Below, in pieces: positions 1-6,626 of a stretch of 6,768 nucleotides of DNA. Every line of letters starts with the position of its first letter. Position 1 is the stretch's first letter. The translations under genes were made by a program, and so were the position numbers. Below the pieces are notes generated by a model. That model saw nothing but the letters and a program-made list of their open reading frames with translations, was not told the DNA's origin and ran no database searches. Source of the DNA: Candidatus Anaerobutyricum stercoripullorum. GTDB taxonomy: Bacteria; Bacillota; Clostridia; Lachnospirales; Lachnospiraceae. The stretch lies in NCBI GenBank assembly GCA_019114885.1, contig DXEQ01000303.1:1-6768 (forward strand), written 5' to 3'.

Positions 1-117
1 AAAAACCGAGATTTTAGGATTGAGAGAATTACGGGAGAAGTGTATAATAAGTCAGATGCGCAGGTGTCAGAAGCGCAGAAACAAAGAGCAAATCGCATGA
101 AAGAAACGAGAGAATGA
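1..117 (+). CDS. C-terminal end of an unrecognised protein (5' partial)
   Basis: Frame 1 is open from the first base and stops at TGA 115-117, giving the last 38 residues of a protein that begins outside the window. The tail is highly charged and hydrophilic (it contains RIERITGEVYNK and ends KETRE), with no membrane segment or motif I can name. Its stop overlaps the ATG of the next gene (ATGA, 114-117), the usual sign of translational coupling, so it is probably in the same operon as the glycerophosphotransferase-like gene. A teichoic-acid or polysaccharide precursor enzyme would fit that neighbour, but this is only a guess from context. The open frame and the coupling are seen directly; the function is unknown. 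Confidence 0.6.
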   Translation, partial: KNRDFRIERITGEVYNKSDAQVSEAQKQRANRMKETRE

Positions 118-1991
118 TCATGAATACAAATAAAATCTTTGCCGCGGCTTTTAATTTTTTCCGGCACTGGAAAGTGCGAGAAGACCGGGTGACGCTTATT
201 GAGAAACTGGATACCGGAGGAGTCGGTAGTCTCTTTGATATACAAAAGGAATGTGAGAGGCGGGGACTGCCCCTGTCTTTTCATGTGATTCGCCACGCGG
301 ATTACGAGGTGAGTCTTCGGAATCTGCCGGGCCTTTTTGCACTTTTTACGAAAAAGGCATATTATATGGCGACTTCGGCTCATATATTTTTAAATGACAA
401 TTTCATGCCCATGGCCTACATGGATATCGCGCCGGAGACCACGGTGGTGCAGCTCTGGCACGGCATGGGTTCTTTTAAGAAGTTCGGCGGTTCCACAGAT
501 CTCACGCCGGAGCTTCGGGAAGAGTTAAGAGAGGTCAACGCGCGGGTGACGCACATTCTGGCAAGCTCGGAGCATATACGGAAGAATTACGCGGAGGCGT
601 TCTGTGTTCCGGAGGGCAAGGTGATTGCCATCGGCTGCCCGCAGGCAGATTATTATTTTGAGAAACATGATGTGCGGGCGGTCAGGGCGAGACTGGAGGA
701 GCAGTTTCCGCAGATGAAGGGACGGAAGCTGGCTCTTTACGCGCCGACGTTCCGGGACGATGAAGGAAGGGATCGGGAGCTGCTGTCCCATTTTGACTTT
801 GAGAAGTTTGAGCGGGAGTGCGGGGAAGAATACTGTCTGGCGGTCCGCCTGCACCCGCAGATACAGTCTTCGAAGGTGCCGGAAAATGTACCGAATCTCA
901 CCGGATATCCCGACGTGCGGGAACTGCTCCTGGCGACGGATCTGCTCATCGCGGATTATTCTTCCATCGCGGTGGAGTATTCGCTGCTGGGGCGGCCAAT
1001 TCTCCTTTACGCTTTTGACCGGCGGTGGTATCTGGAAAAAGACAGAGGTTTCTATTTTGATTATGAGAGTACGGCGCCAGGTCCTGTCTTCACGACCATG
1101 GACGATCTGTGCGCCTGCATCCGGGAGCGGGGCTGGGATCTGGAGAAGGTGAAGGCCTTTGCCCGGCTGCACAACGACTACTTTGACAGTCAGTCCGCCC
1201 GCCGGGTGACGGAGTTCTACTATCCGCCGGGCTGTCTGAGTACGGAAAATGTAGCGGGGGATGCCAACACATTTGCCGGCGCAAAAAATGTACCGGGGGA
1301 CGCCAATACATTTGCCAGCGCAGAAAATGTAGCGGGGGACGCCAATACATTTGCTGACGCAGAAATTGAACGAAAGGACAGGATTCACAATATGAAGATC
1401 ATTGCAGGTCTGGGGAACCCGACCGACCAGTATAAAGGAACGAGACACAACGTGGGATTTATGGCGATCGACCGCTTAAGCGACGCGCTGGGCATCGCGG
1501 TCAATCAGCATAAGCACAAGGCCATGACCGGCAGCGGGTTTATCGCGGGACAGCGAGTGCTGCTCATGAAGCCGCTGACGTACATGAACTTAAGCGGAGA
1601 GAGCATCCGTGCCGCGGCGGACTTTTACAAGGTGGAGCCGGAAGATATTCTGATCATTTACGACGATATCAGCCTGGAGCCGGGGATGCTCCGCATCAGA
1701 AAGAAAGGCAGCGCCGGCGGTCATAACGGCATCAAAAGCATTATCAAACATCTGGGATGCGATACATTTCCACGCATCCGGGTGGGCATCGGCGGAGAGA
1801 AACATCCGGGACAGGATCTTGCCGATTATGTGCTGGGACATTTCTCCGCGGAAGAAAAAGAGCAGCTGGATGAGGCGCTTGATAAGGCGGTGAAGGCGGC
1901 GGAACTGATTGCTGCCGATGAGATCGATGAGGCCATGAACCGCTACAGCGTAGGAAAGAAAAAGCGGGCAAAGAAAAGTGAAGAGGTGTGA
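114..1991 (+). CDS. CDP-glycerol glycerophosphotransferase-like domain fused in frame to peptidyl-tRNA hydrolase
   Basis: This is one uninterrupted 625-residue frame with two unrelated enzymes. Residues 1 to about 377 resemble the Glyphos_transf (TagB/TagF) family, which moves glycerol-phosphate from CDP-glycerol to teichoic-acid-type polymers at the inner membrane face. Visible marks are QLWHG (113-117), RLHPQ with H247, and IADYSS with D281. The domain is about the size of a TagB-type protein. Residues 378-416 are three 13-residue repeats. Residues 427-625 are a complete peptidyl-tRNA hydrolase, which frees tRNA from stalled peptidyl-tRNA. The ATG at 114 overlaps the previous stop; ATG 120 is an alternative. 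No signal peptide is seen. Such a fusion is not a standard architecture. The hydrolase may also be started separately at 1392, or the frame could be an accidental join made by the repeat array. Domain identities are secure; whether one long polypeptide is made is not. Confidence 0.85.
   Translation: MIMNTNKIFAAAFNFFRHWKVREDRVTLIEKLDTGGVGSLFDIQKECERRGLPLSFHVIRHADYEVSLRNLPGLFALFTKKAYYMATSAHIFLNDNFMPMAYMDIAPETTVVQLWHGMGSFKKFGGSTDLTPELREELREVNARVTHILASSEHIRKNYAEAFCVPEGKVIAIGCPQADYYFEKHDVRAVRARLEEQFPQMKGRKLALYAPTFRDDEGRDRELLSHFDFEKFERECGEEYCLAVRLHPQIQSSKVPENVPNLTGYPDVRELLLATDLLIADYSSIAVEYSLLGRPILLYAFDRRWYLEKDRGFYFDYESTAPGPVFTTMDDLCACIRERGWDLEKVKAFARLHNDYFDSQSARRVTEFYYPPGCLSTENVAGDANTFAGAKNVPGDANTFASAENVAGDANTFADAEIERKDRIHNMKIIAGLGNPTDQYKGTRHNVGFMAIDRLSDALGIAVNQHKHKAMTGSGFIAGQRVLLMKPLTYMNLSGESIRAAADFYKVEPEDILIIYDDISLEPGMLRIRKKGSAGGHNGIKSIIKHLGCDTFPRIRVGIGGEKHPGQDLADYVLGHFSAEEKEQLDEALDKAVKAAELIAADEIDEAMNRYSVGKKKRAKKSEEV
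1245..1361 (+). repeat. Three tandem 39-bp repeats joining the two enzyme domains
   Basis: Units lie at 1245-1283, 1284-1322 and 1323-1361. They are nearly identical, and because 39 is a multiple of 3 they encode three 13-residue units of the form (E/K)NV(A/P)GDANTFAxA without a stop. Each unit is also close to palindromic: in unit 3, AAATGTA (1325-1331) can pair with TACATTT (1346-1352), with GCG/CGC inside. In unit 1 the right half has one change (CACATTT). A run that is both palindromic and tandem looks like an inserted small repeat element rather than a conserved protein linker. The encoded segment is low in hydrophobic residues and is probably a flexible linker if translated. Confidence 0.9.
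1373..1383 (+). promoter_or_regulatory. Possible ribosome binding site for independent pth translation
   Basis: The purine-rich stretch AAAGGACAGGA lies just upstream of the ATG at 1392. The last GGA (1381-1383) is 8 bases from the ATG and the first AAAGGA is 13 bases away. It is weaker than the AGGAGG-type sites of the downstream genes, but it could start the hydrolase as a separate 199-residue protein inside the longer frame. Confidence 0.4.
1392..1991 (+). CDS. pth: Peptidyl-tRNA hydrolase region (possible independent start within the 114-1991 frame)
   Basis: The same frame from the internal ATG at 1392 gives 199 residues, the usual length of bacterial Pth (spoVC in Bacillus). In local numbering the active-site set is all present: N9 in GLGNP, the catalytic H19 in TRHNVGF, the conserved MNLSG stretch, D92 in YDDISL, and N112 in GGHNG. 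The enzyme cleaves the ester bond of peptidyl-tRNA released from stalled ribosomes, recycles tRNA in the cytoplasm, and is normally essential. It ends in a lysine-rich tail and its TGA overlaps the GTG of mfd, matching the common Firmicute order pth-mfd. The first residues MKIIAGLGNP are a typical Pth N-terminus, which favours this ATG as the original start. It may alternatively be made only as the C-terminal half of the longer protein. The entry is nested in the frame described above, not an additional gene. Confidence 0.6.
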   Translation: MKIIAGLGNPTDQYKGTRHNVGFMAIDRLSDALGIAVNQHKHKAMTGSGFIAGQRVLLMKPLTYMNLSGESIRAAADFYKVEPEDILIIYDDISLEPGMLRIRKKGSAGGHNGIKSIIKHLGCDTFPRIRVGIGGEKHPGQDLADYVLGHFSAEEKEQLDEALDKAVKAAELIAADEIDEAMNRYSVGKKKRAKKSEEV

Positions 1992-4900
1992 CAGTGGGGG
2001 TATTAGCGGAACCGCTGCGGCGGCTGAGTGAATATCGGAATATAGAACAATACGCGAAGGAGGGCCGGTATCCTATCGGCGTCACCGGCTGCGTGGACTC
2101 GCAGAAGGGACATTTTATCGCCAATCTGGGGGAGAAGGCGCCGTGTCGCCTTGTCATCACATGGAAAGAGGAAAAGGCGCGGGAAATGTACGAAGACCTG
2201 AGCTTTTTTGACCGGAACACCCTGCATTATCCGTCCAAGGACATCCTGTTTTACAGCGCGGACGTGCACAGCAACCATACCGCAATGAAACGTATGAAGG
2301 TGCTGAAAAGACTGCAGGAAGGCGAGCCTTTGACCATTGTGCTGTGCTTTGATGTGCTCATGGAAAAAATGATGCCGCCGGAAGCGTTTCGGGAAAATGT
2401 ACTGACCATCGGCATGGACTCGGTCATCAAGACCGATGAACTGCGCCGCACACTGGTGGAAATGGGCTATCAGAGCGGCGGGCTGGTGGAAGGCCCCGGC
2501 GAATTCTCCGTGCGGGGAGACATTGTGGACATTTTTCCGCTCACGGAGGACAGCCCCGTCCGTATCGAACTCTGGGGCGATGAGATTGATTCCATGCGTT
2601 CCTTCGATGTGGAGAGTCAGAGAAGTATTGAGAATCTGGAGCAGATCCGCATCTATCCGGCATCGGAGATTGTGCTGCAGCAGGAAAAGATGCCGGAGGC
2701 AATCCGCCGGATGAAAGAAGAGTACGACCATCAGGAGAAGATCTTTCAGAAAGAAAAGAAACGACAGGAAAAGGGACGACTCCGGAAAATGGTCGAGGCG
2801 ACGGAAGACGAACTTTCTTCCCTCGGCACTGCCGCCGGAAGCGAAACACTGCTGTCGTATTTTTATGGAGAGACGGCTTCCTTTCTTGACTACCTGCCGG
2901 AGGGAACACTGCTGTTTGTAGATGAACCTCAGCGGGTGGAAGAAAAGGGACGGACCACGGAGCAGGAATTTTCGCTGTCCATGCAGAGTCGTCTGGAGGG
3001 CGGCTACGTGCTGCCGACCCAGGCGGACCTGCTGTACGGTTGTGAGGAGACGGTCTTTCGTATTCAACAGCGGCCGACGCTGCTTTTTTCCGGCATGATC
3101 CAGCAGTTTGATCTGTTTGAGCCGAAGGTATCCGTGCACATCGAAGCCCGGTCCATCTACTCTTATAATAACAGTTTCGATCAGCTGATCAAGGATCTGC
3201 AGCACTGGCGCAAAGAACGGTATCAGATGATGCTCATGTCCGCCTCGGCCACCCGTGCCCGGAGACTGGCCGAAGACATTCGGGACGAGGGACTGCCGGC
3301 ATATTTTGCCGAGGACTATGAGCGGGCGATCCAGCCGGGTGAGGTCATGGTCACCTGCGGCCGGTTAAACAGCGGCTTCGAGTATCCGACGCTCAAGTTC
3401 GTGGTTCTGTCGGAGAAGGACATTTTCAAGGAGAGAAGGCAGAAGAGCCGCAAGAAAAAAAGTCAGTACAGCGGGCAGAAAATCCGCTCTCTGGCAGATA
3501 TTTCCATCGGTGATTACGTGGTCCACGAGAAATACGGCCTGGGCATTTACCGGGGTATGGAACAGATTGAGACCGACGGCGTGGCAAAGGATTACATCAA
3601 TATCGAATATAAGGATTCCAGCAACCTGTTTATCCCGGCATCCCAGCTTGACATCATCCAGAAATACGCCGGGGCGGGCGCGAAGAAGCCGAAATTAAAT
3701 AAACTGGGAGGAAATGAGTGGGAGAAGACCAAGTCCAGAGTCCGTTCCCAGGTGCAGATCGCCGCGAAGGATCTGGTGGAGCTCTACGCCCAGCGGCAGG
3801 CCAGAGAAGGGTATGCCTACGGGCCGGACACGGTATGGCAGACGGAGTTTGAGGAGCTTTTTCCTTACGAGGAGACGGAGGACCAGCTTTCCGCCATCGA
3901 GGATACCAAACGGGATATGGAAAGCCATAAGATTATGGACCGCCTCATCTGCGGCGACGTGGGTTACGGGAAGACGGAGATTGCCATCCGGGCGGCCTTT
4001 AAGGCCGTCATGGAGAGCAAGCAGGTGGTCTATCTGGTGCCGACCACCATTCTGGCGCAGCAGCATTACAATTCTTTTGTGGAGCGGATGAAACATTATC
4101 CGATCAAAATCTGCATGCTATCCCGTTTCTGTACGCCGAAGGAGACAAGGCAGATACAGGAGGCACTGAAAAAGGGAACCATGGATATTGTCATCGGCAC
4201 CCACAAAGTGCTCTCCAAAAGCATCCAGTATAAGAATCTGGGGCTGCTCATCATCGACGAGGAGCAGCGTTTCGGCGTGAAGCAGAAGGAGAAGATCAAG
4301 CAGCTCAAAAAAGACGTGGATGTGCTGACTCTGTCGGCCACCCCGATTCCGCGGACGCTTCACATGAGCCTGGCCGGCATCCGGGATATGAGCGTGCTGG
4401 AGATGCCGCCGGTGGACCGCCGCCCGATTCAGACCTACGTCATGGAATACAATGAGGAAATGGTCCGGGAAGCCATCGAGCGGGAACTGGCCCGGGGCGG
4501 GCAGGTCTTTTATGTATACAATCGGGTCAATGATATTGACAGCGTGGCCGCCGATGTGCAGAAGCTGGTGCCGGGGGCCGTGGTGGAATTCGCCCACGGT
4601 CAGATGGGAGAGCGGCAGCTGGAGCAGATTATGTTTGCCTTCATCAACAAGGAGATTGACGTGCTGGTGTCCACCACCATCATCGAGACCGGCCTGGACA
4701 TTTCCAACGCCAACACCATTATCATCCACGACGCGCAGAACTTCGGACTGTCGCAGCTGTATCAGCTCCGGGGCCGTGTGGGCCGGTCCAACCGGACCGC
4801 CTACGCATTTCTCATGTACCGGCGCAACACGATCCTGAAAGAGGAGGCGGAAAAACGTCTCAAGGCCATACGTGAGTTTACCGATCTTGGCAGCGGCTTC

Positions 4901-5512
4901 AAGATCGCCATGCGGGACCTGGAGATCCGCGGTGCGGGCAACCTGCTGGGCGCGGAGCAGTCCGGCCACATGGAAGCCGTCGGCTACGACCTTTACTGCA
5001 AGATGCTCAATGACGCCGTCATGCAGATGAAAGGCGAAAAGCAGGAGGAAGACACCTTCGATACCTCGGTGGACCTGTCCATCGACGCCTACATCCCGGC
5101 CGCTTACGTGGGAAATGAGAGCCAGAAGCTGGAGCTCTACAAACGGATCGCTGTCATCGAGAACCAGGAAGAATACGAGGACCTCACCGAAGAGCTCACC
5201 GACCGCTACGGCGACGTGCCGGCGCCGACCCTGCGGCTCATGGACGTGGCTCTCCTGAAACAGGAAGCCCACCGGGCCTGGATTCTCGCCATCGAGCAGA
5301 AGGGGACCGCCATCTCCTTTGTCATGAACGCCCGCGCGAAAGTCAAAGTTGACGAGATCGACGACTTCCTGAAATCCTTCCGCGGCCGCATGCGCATCCG
5401 CCCGGAAACCAATCCGGTCTTCGTCTACGACCCCGGCGAGATCCCGAAAAAAGATCTGCTGCCGCGGGTGAGGGAAATCATCACAAAGATTGCGGGGTTG
5501 TTGGAAAGGTAG
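1988..5512 (+). CDS. mfd: Transcription-repair coupling factor Mfd
   Basis: This is a full-length Mfd of about 1174 residues; the family is usually about 1130-1180. It is an ATP-driven DNA translocase that pushes stalled RNA polymerase off lesions and recruits UvrA. The N-terminal third is the UvrB-like module: its ATP site is degenerate (TGCVDSQKGH near residue 35, no GKT), as is normal for Mfd, and RGDIVDIFP follows. The RNA-polymerase interaction domain starts near residue 506 (IGDYVVHEKYGLGIY). The RecG-like motor has Walker A GDVGYGKT (656-663), DEEQ (757-760), SATPIPRTL, and QLYQLRGRVGR (923-933). The C-terminal TRCF domain includes ELYKRIA. The GTG at 1988 overlaps the pth stop (GTGA). 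AAGAGGT (1981-1987) abuts that start, so the GTG at 1994 is better spaced and may be the true one (1172 residues). No frameshift or lost motif was seen. Confidence 0.97.
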   Translation: MTVGVLAEPLRRLSEYRNIEQYAKEGRYPIGVTGCVDSQKGHFIANLGEKAPCRLVITWKEEKAREMYEDLSFFDRNTLHYPSKDILFYSADVHSNHTAMKRMKVLKRLQEGEPLTIVLCFDVLMEKMMPPEAFRENVLTIGMDSVIKTDELRRTLVEMGYQSGGLVEGPGEFSVRGDIVDIFPLTEDSPVRIELWGDEIDSMRSFDVESQRSIENLEQIRIYPASEIVLQQEKMPEAIRRMKEEYDHQEKIFQKEKKRQEKGRLRKMVEATEDELSSLGTAAGSETLLSYFYGETASFLDYLPEGTLLFVDEPQRVEEKGRTTEQEFSLSMQSRLEGGYVLPTQADLLYGCEETVFRIQQRPTLLFSGMIQQFDLFEPKVSVHIEARSIYSYNNSFDQLIKDLQHWRKERYQMMLMSASATRARRLAEDIRDEGLPAYFAEDYERAIQPGEVMVTCGRLNSGFEYPTLKFVVLSEKDIFKERRQKSRKKKSQYSGQKIRSLADISIGDYVVHEKYGLGIYRGMEQIETDGVAKDYINIEYKDSSNLFIPASQLDIIQKYAGAGAKKPKLNKLGGNEWEKTKSRVRSQVQIAAKDLVELYAQRQAREGYAYGPDTVWQTEFEELFPYEETEDQLSAIEDTKRDMESHKIMDRLICGDVGYGKTEIAIRAAFKAVMESKQVVYLVPTTILAQQHYNSFVERMKHYPIKICMLSRFCTPKETRQIQEALKKGTMDIVIGTHKVLSKSIQYKNLGLLIIDEEQRFGVKQKEKIKQLKKDVDVLTLSATPIPRTLHMSLAGIRDMSVLEMPPVDRRPIQTYVMEYNEEMVREAIERELARGGQVFYVYNRVNDIDSVAADVQKLVPGAVVEFAHGQMGERQLEQIMFAFINKEIDVLVSTTIIETGLDISNANTIIIHDAQNFGLSQLYQLRGRVGRSNRTAYAFLMYRRNTILKEEAEKRLKAIREFTDLGSGFKIAMRDLEIRGAGNLLGAEQSGHMEAVGYDLYCKMLNDAVMQMKGEKQEEDTFDTSVDLSIDAYIPAAYVGNESQKLELYKRIAVIENQEEYEDLTEELTDRYGDVPAPTLRLMDVALLKQEAHRAWILAIEQKGTAISFVMNARAKVKVDEIDDFLKSFRGRMRIRPETNPVFVYDPGEIPKKDLLPRVREIITKIAGLLER

Positions 5513-5518
5513 GATGAC

Positions 5519-5792
5519 GCCGGCGGGTGCGCCCATGCCGCTTCGTCCGCCGACACCCTCAGTTCGGGCATCAAAAGTTTTGTGAGTCAGGCAGGAAGGG
5601 GCAGGAACCGCCTGCGGCGGTTGGCGGCTGACGCCGCACCGTCATCGGAAAATGTCTGCTCTTTCGTGCAAGCACGAGAGCCAGCCATTTTCCAATTCCG
5701 GTCCTGCCCCTGCTCCTGCCTTTTCCATAGCCTGTGTGATGCCCTCCTTCACAGGCCGGCGGGCCGAAGGACATGGGCGCGAGGGCGCCGGC
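5519..5792. repeat. Large imperfect inverted repeat filling the mfd-pyrophosphatase gap
   Basis: The two halves of this 274-base stretch are reverse complements in ordered blocks: 5519-5525 with 5786-5792 (7 bp), 5529-5537 with 5772-5780 (9), 5541-5545 with 5765-5769 (5), 5547-5552 with 5757-5762 (6), 5566-5573 with 5737-5744 (8), 5590-5596 with 5714-5720 (7), 5598-5606 with 5702-5710 (9), 5647-5654 with 5686-5693 (8), 5658-5660 with 5683-5685 (3), and 5661-5668 with 5673-5680 (8, one G-T). The apex is CAAG (5669-5672). About 70 paired positions in the same order on both arms cannot be chance. It begins 7 bases after the mfd stop and ends 46 bases before the next ATG. No T-tract follows, so it is not a classical terminator. 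A MITE-like or intergenic repeat element, or an mRNA 3'-end stabiliser, is possible. Open frames across it look like shadows. Confidence 0.8.
5606..5637. repeat. Two small perfect hairpins inserted in the left arm of the inverted repeat
   Basis: AACCGCC (5606-5612) and GGCGGTT (5616-5622) form a 7-bp stem with a 3-base loop. GCGGC (5624-5628) and GCCGC (5633-5637) form a 5-bp stem with a TGAC loop. They occupy most of a stretch of about 30 bases (5608-5640) that has no counterpart in the right arm, so they account for most of the asymmetry of the big inverted repeat. Confidence 0.6.
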
Positions 5793-5837
5793 TGGAGGGT
5801 GGAAAAACATTTATGTATGAAAAAACGGAGGAAAAGT

Positions 5838-6164
5838 ATGATAGGAGCCATTGTCACAGTGACGGTTGACAGGCCGCTGGGGAGTTATCACCCGGAACAC
5901 AGGGAAATGTATTATCCTGTCAACTATGGATATATTAAAGGAATTACAGCGCCGGACGGCGAAGAGCAGGATGCATATATTTTAGGGGTGAATAAACCGG
6001 TCAGCGAGTTTACAGGGAAAGTGATCGCTGTTGTTCACCGGTATAACGACGTAGAAGAAAAATGGGTGGTTGCGCCGGAGGGTAAAGTATTTTCGGCGGA
6101 AGAGATAAGAGAACAAATTGCATTTCAGGAGCAATATTTTCAGTCCGAGGTCAGAATGAAATAG
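5838..6164 (+). CDS. Compact family I-like inorganic pyrophosphatase
   Basis: The 108-residue protein resembles the core of soluble family I inorganic pyrophosphatases, which split PPi to phosphate in the cytoplasm and so pull biosynthetic reactions forward. YPVNYGYI (26-33) matches the family's YPxNYGxI signature. DGEEQDAYI (40-48) matches the metal-binding DxDxxD box with D40, E42 and D45, the middle acid being Glu instead of Asp. DVEEKW (71-76) is in the place of the later acid-plus-lysine motif. Classic bacterial enzymes are about 160-175 residues, so this one lacks N-terminal strands and part of the C-terminus; it may be a divergent small subfamily, and activity is not certain. The ATG at 5838 is chosen because GGAGG (5827-5831) is 6 bases upstream. 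The frame stays open further upstream, but those codons run into the inverted repeat and do not look like this family. ATG 5817 is a poorer alternative. Confidence 0.75.
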   Translation: MIGAIVTVTVDRPLGSYHPEHREMYYPVNYGYIKGITAPDGEEQDAYILGVNKPVSEFTGKVIAVVHRYNDVEEKWVVAPEGKVFSAEEIREQIAFQEQYFQSEVRMK

Positions 6165-6205
6165 AGAAGGAGCGATTTGACTGTTTGGATGTGTGTGAAA
6201 TGTCA

Positions 6206-6241
6206 AGTTGCGGGATAGTTGGTGGTGCAACTGTATTTTTT
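6206..6241 (+). terminator. Weak dyad followed by T-run (possible terminator or operator)
   Basis: AGTTGC (6206-6211) is repeated inverted as GCAACT (6227-6232), followed by GTATTTTTT (6233-6241). The 6-bp stem has a 15-base loop, so it is a weak candidate intrinsic terminator for the pyrophosphatase gene. As it lies just upstream of an XRE-family gene, it could instead be an operator for that regulator. It is unproven either way. Confidence 0.3.
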
Positions 6242-6260
6242 AAGTTACAATGACTGCAGG

Positions 6261-6267
6261 AAGGAGG
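6261..6267 (+). promoter_or_regulatory. Strong ribosome binding site fixing the XRE gene start
   Basis: AAGGAGG lies 8 bases before the ATG at 6276. The same frame has an in-frame ATG further upstream at 6219, but that one has no such site, and the codons between add residues unrelated to the membrane segment. This site therefore decides the start. Confidence 0.75.
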
Positions 6268-6275
6268 ATGATGAA

Positions 6276-6626
6276 ATGCGTATTACGACAGGTATGCTGA
6301 TTTTGAACATTGTTTTACTGCTTGCAGTCTGTGCAGTATTCGGATATTTGATTTTTCTGGTGATAAAAGCATTAAGAAAATATATCAGGTCTGAACCGAT
6401 AAGGAAAGAAAAGATAGTAAGAGCAAAAACGTTGGGAGAAGTTTTGAAGAAGCATCGCACAGAATGTAAAATGACACAGGAATTTGTTGCAGAAGCTTTA
6501 GGTGTGAGCAGGCAGGCTGTGTCCAAATGGGAGACGGGAAAAGCTGATCCAAGCACAACAAATTTGATAGAGCTGGCAAAACTTTACGGGACTTCGCCAG
6601 AAGAGTTATTAAAGGGAGTGCGGTAA
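6276..6626 (+). CDS. Membrane-anchored XRE-family transcriptional regulator
   Basis: The protein has 116 residues. Residues 8-30 are one strongly hydrophobic membrane segment (LILNIVLLLA onward), followed by a basic stretch (KALRKYIRSEPIRKEK) that by the positive-inside rule places the C-terminus in the cytoplasm. Residues 52-113 are a complete XRE/Cro-type helix-turn-helix: MTQEFVAEALGVS is the first helix and turn, and SRQAVSKWETGKADPS is the recognition helix and its usual following sequence. It most likely binds DNA near the membrane, possibly its own promoter; ligand and targets are unknown. The gene is separated from its neighbours by 111 and 67 bases and is A+T-richer than mfd. The domain call is firm; the regulatory role is inferred from the family. 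Confidence 0.85.
   Translation: MRITTGMLILNIVLLLAVCAVFGYLIFLVIKALRKYIRSEPIRKEKIVRAKTLGEVLKKHRTECKMTQEFVAEALGVSRQAVSKWETGKADPSTTNLIELAKLYGTSPEELLKGVR

Noticed and set aside
1245..1361. CRISPR-like array
   Set aside because: The units are directly adjacent with no unique spacers and are translated in frame, so this is a tandem repeat rather than a CRISPR.
525..1448. Long minus-strand open frame opposite the fused gene
   Set aside because: It lies wholly antisense to well-supported coding sequence, has a proline/arginine-rich low-information composition, and is kept open partly by the stop-free repeats.
4118..5536. Long minus-strand open frame opposite mfd
   Set aside because: It is antisense to conserved Mfd motor motifs, is rich in His/Val/Leu runs with no family resemblance, and is a typical shadow in G+C-rich coding DNA.
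5652..5837. Upstream N-terminal extension of the pyrophosphatase-like protein
   Set aside because: The frame is open, but the encoded residues come from the inverted repeat, do not resemble the family, and a strong ribosome binding site points to ATG 5838.
5642..5857. Small minus-strand frames across the inverted repeat
   Set aside because: They have no convincing ribosome binding site or family motif, and their sequence is determined by the repeat arms. They could be remnants but cannot be supported as genes.
6219..6251. Promoter for the XRE gene (TACAAT at 6246-6251 with TTGGTG at 6219-6224)
   Set aside because: The spacing of 21 bases is too long and the -35 match is poor, so it is not supportable as a feature.
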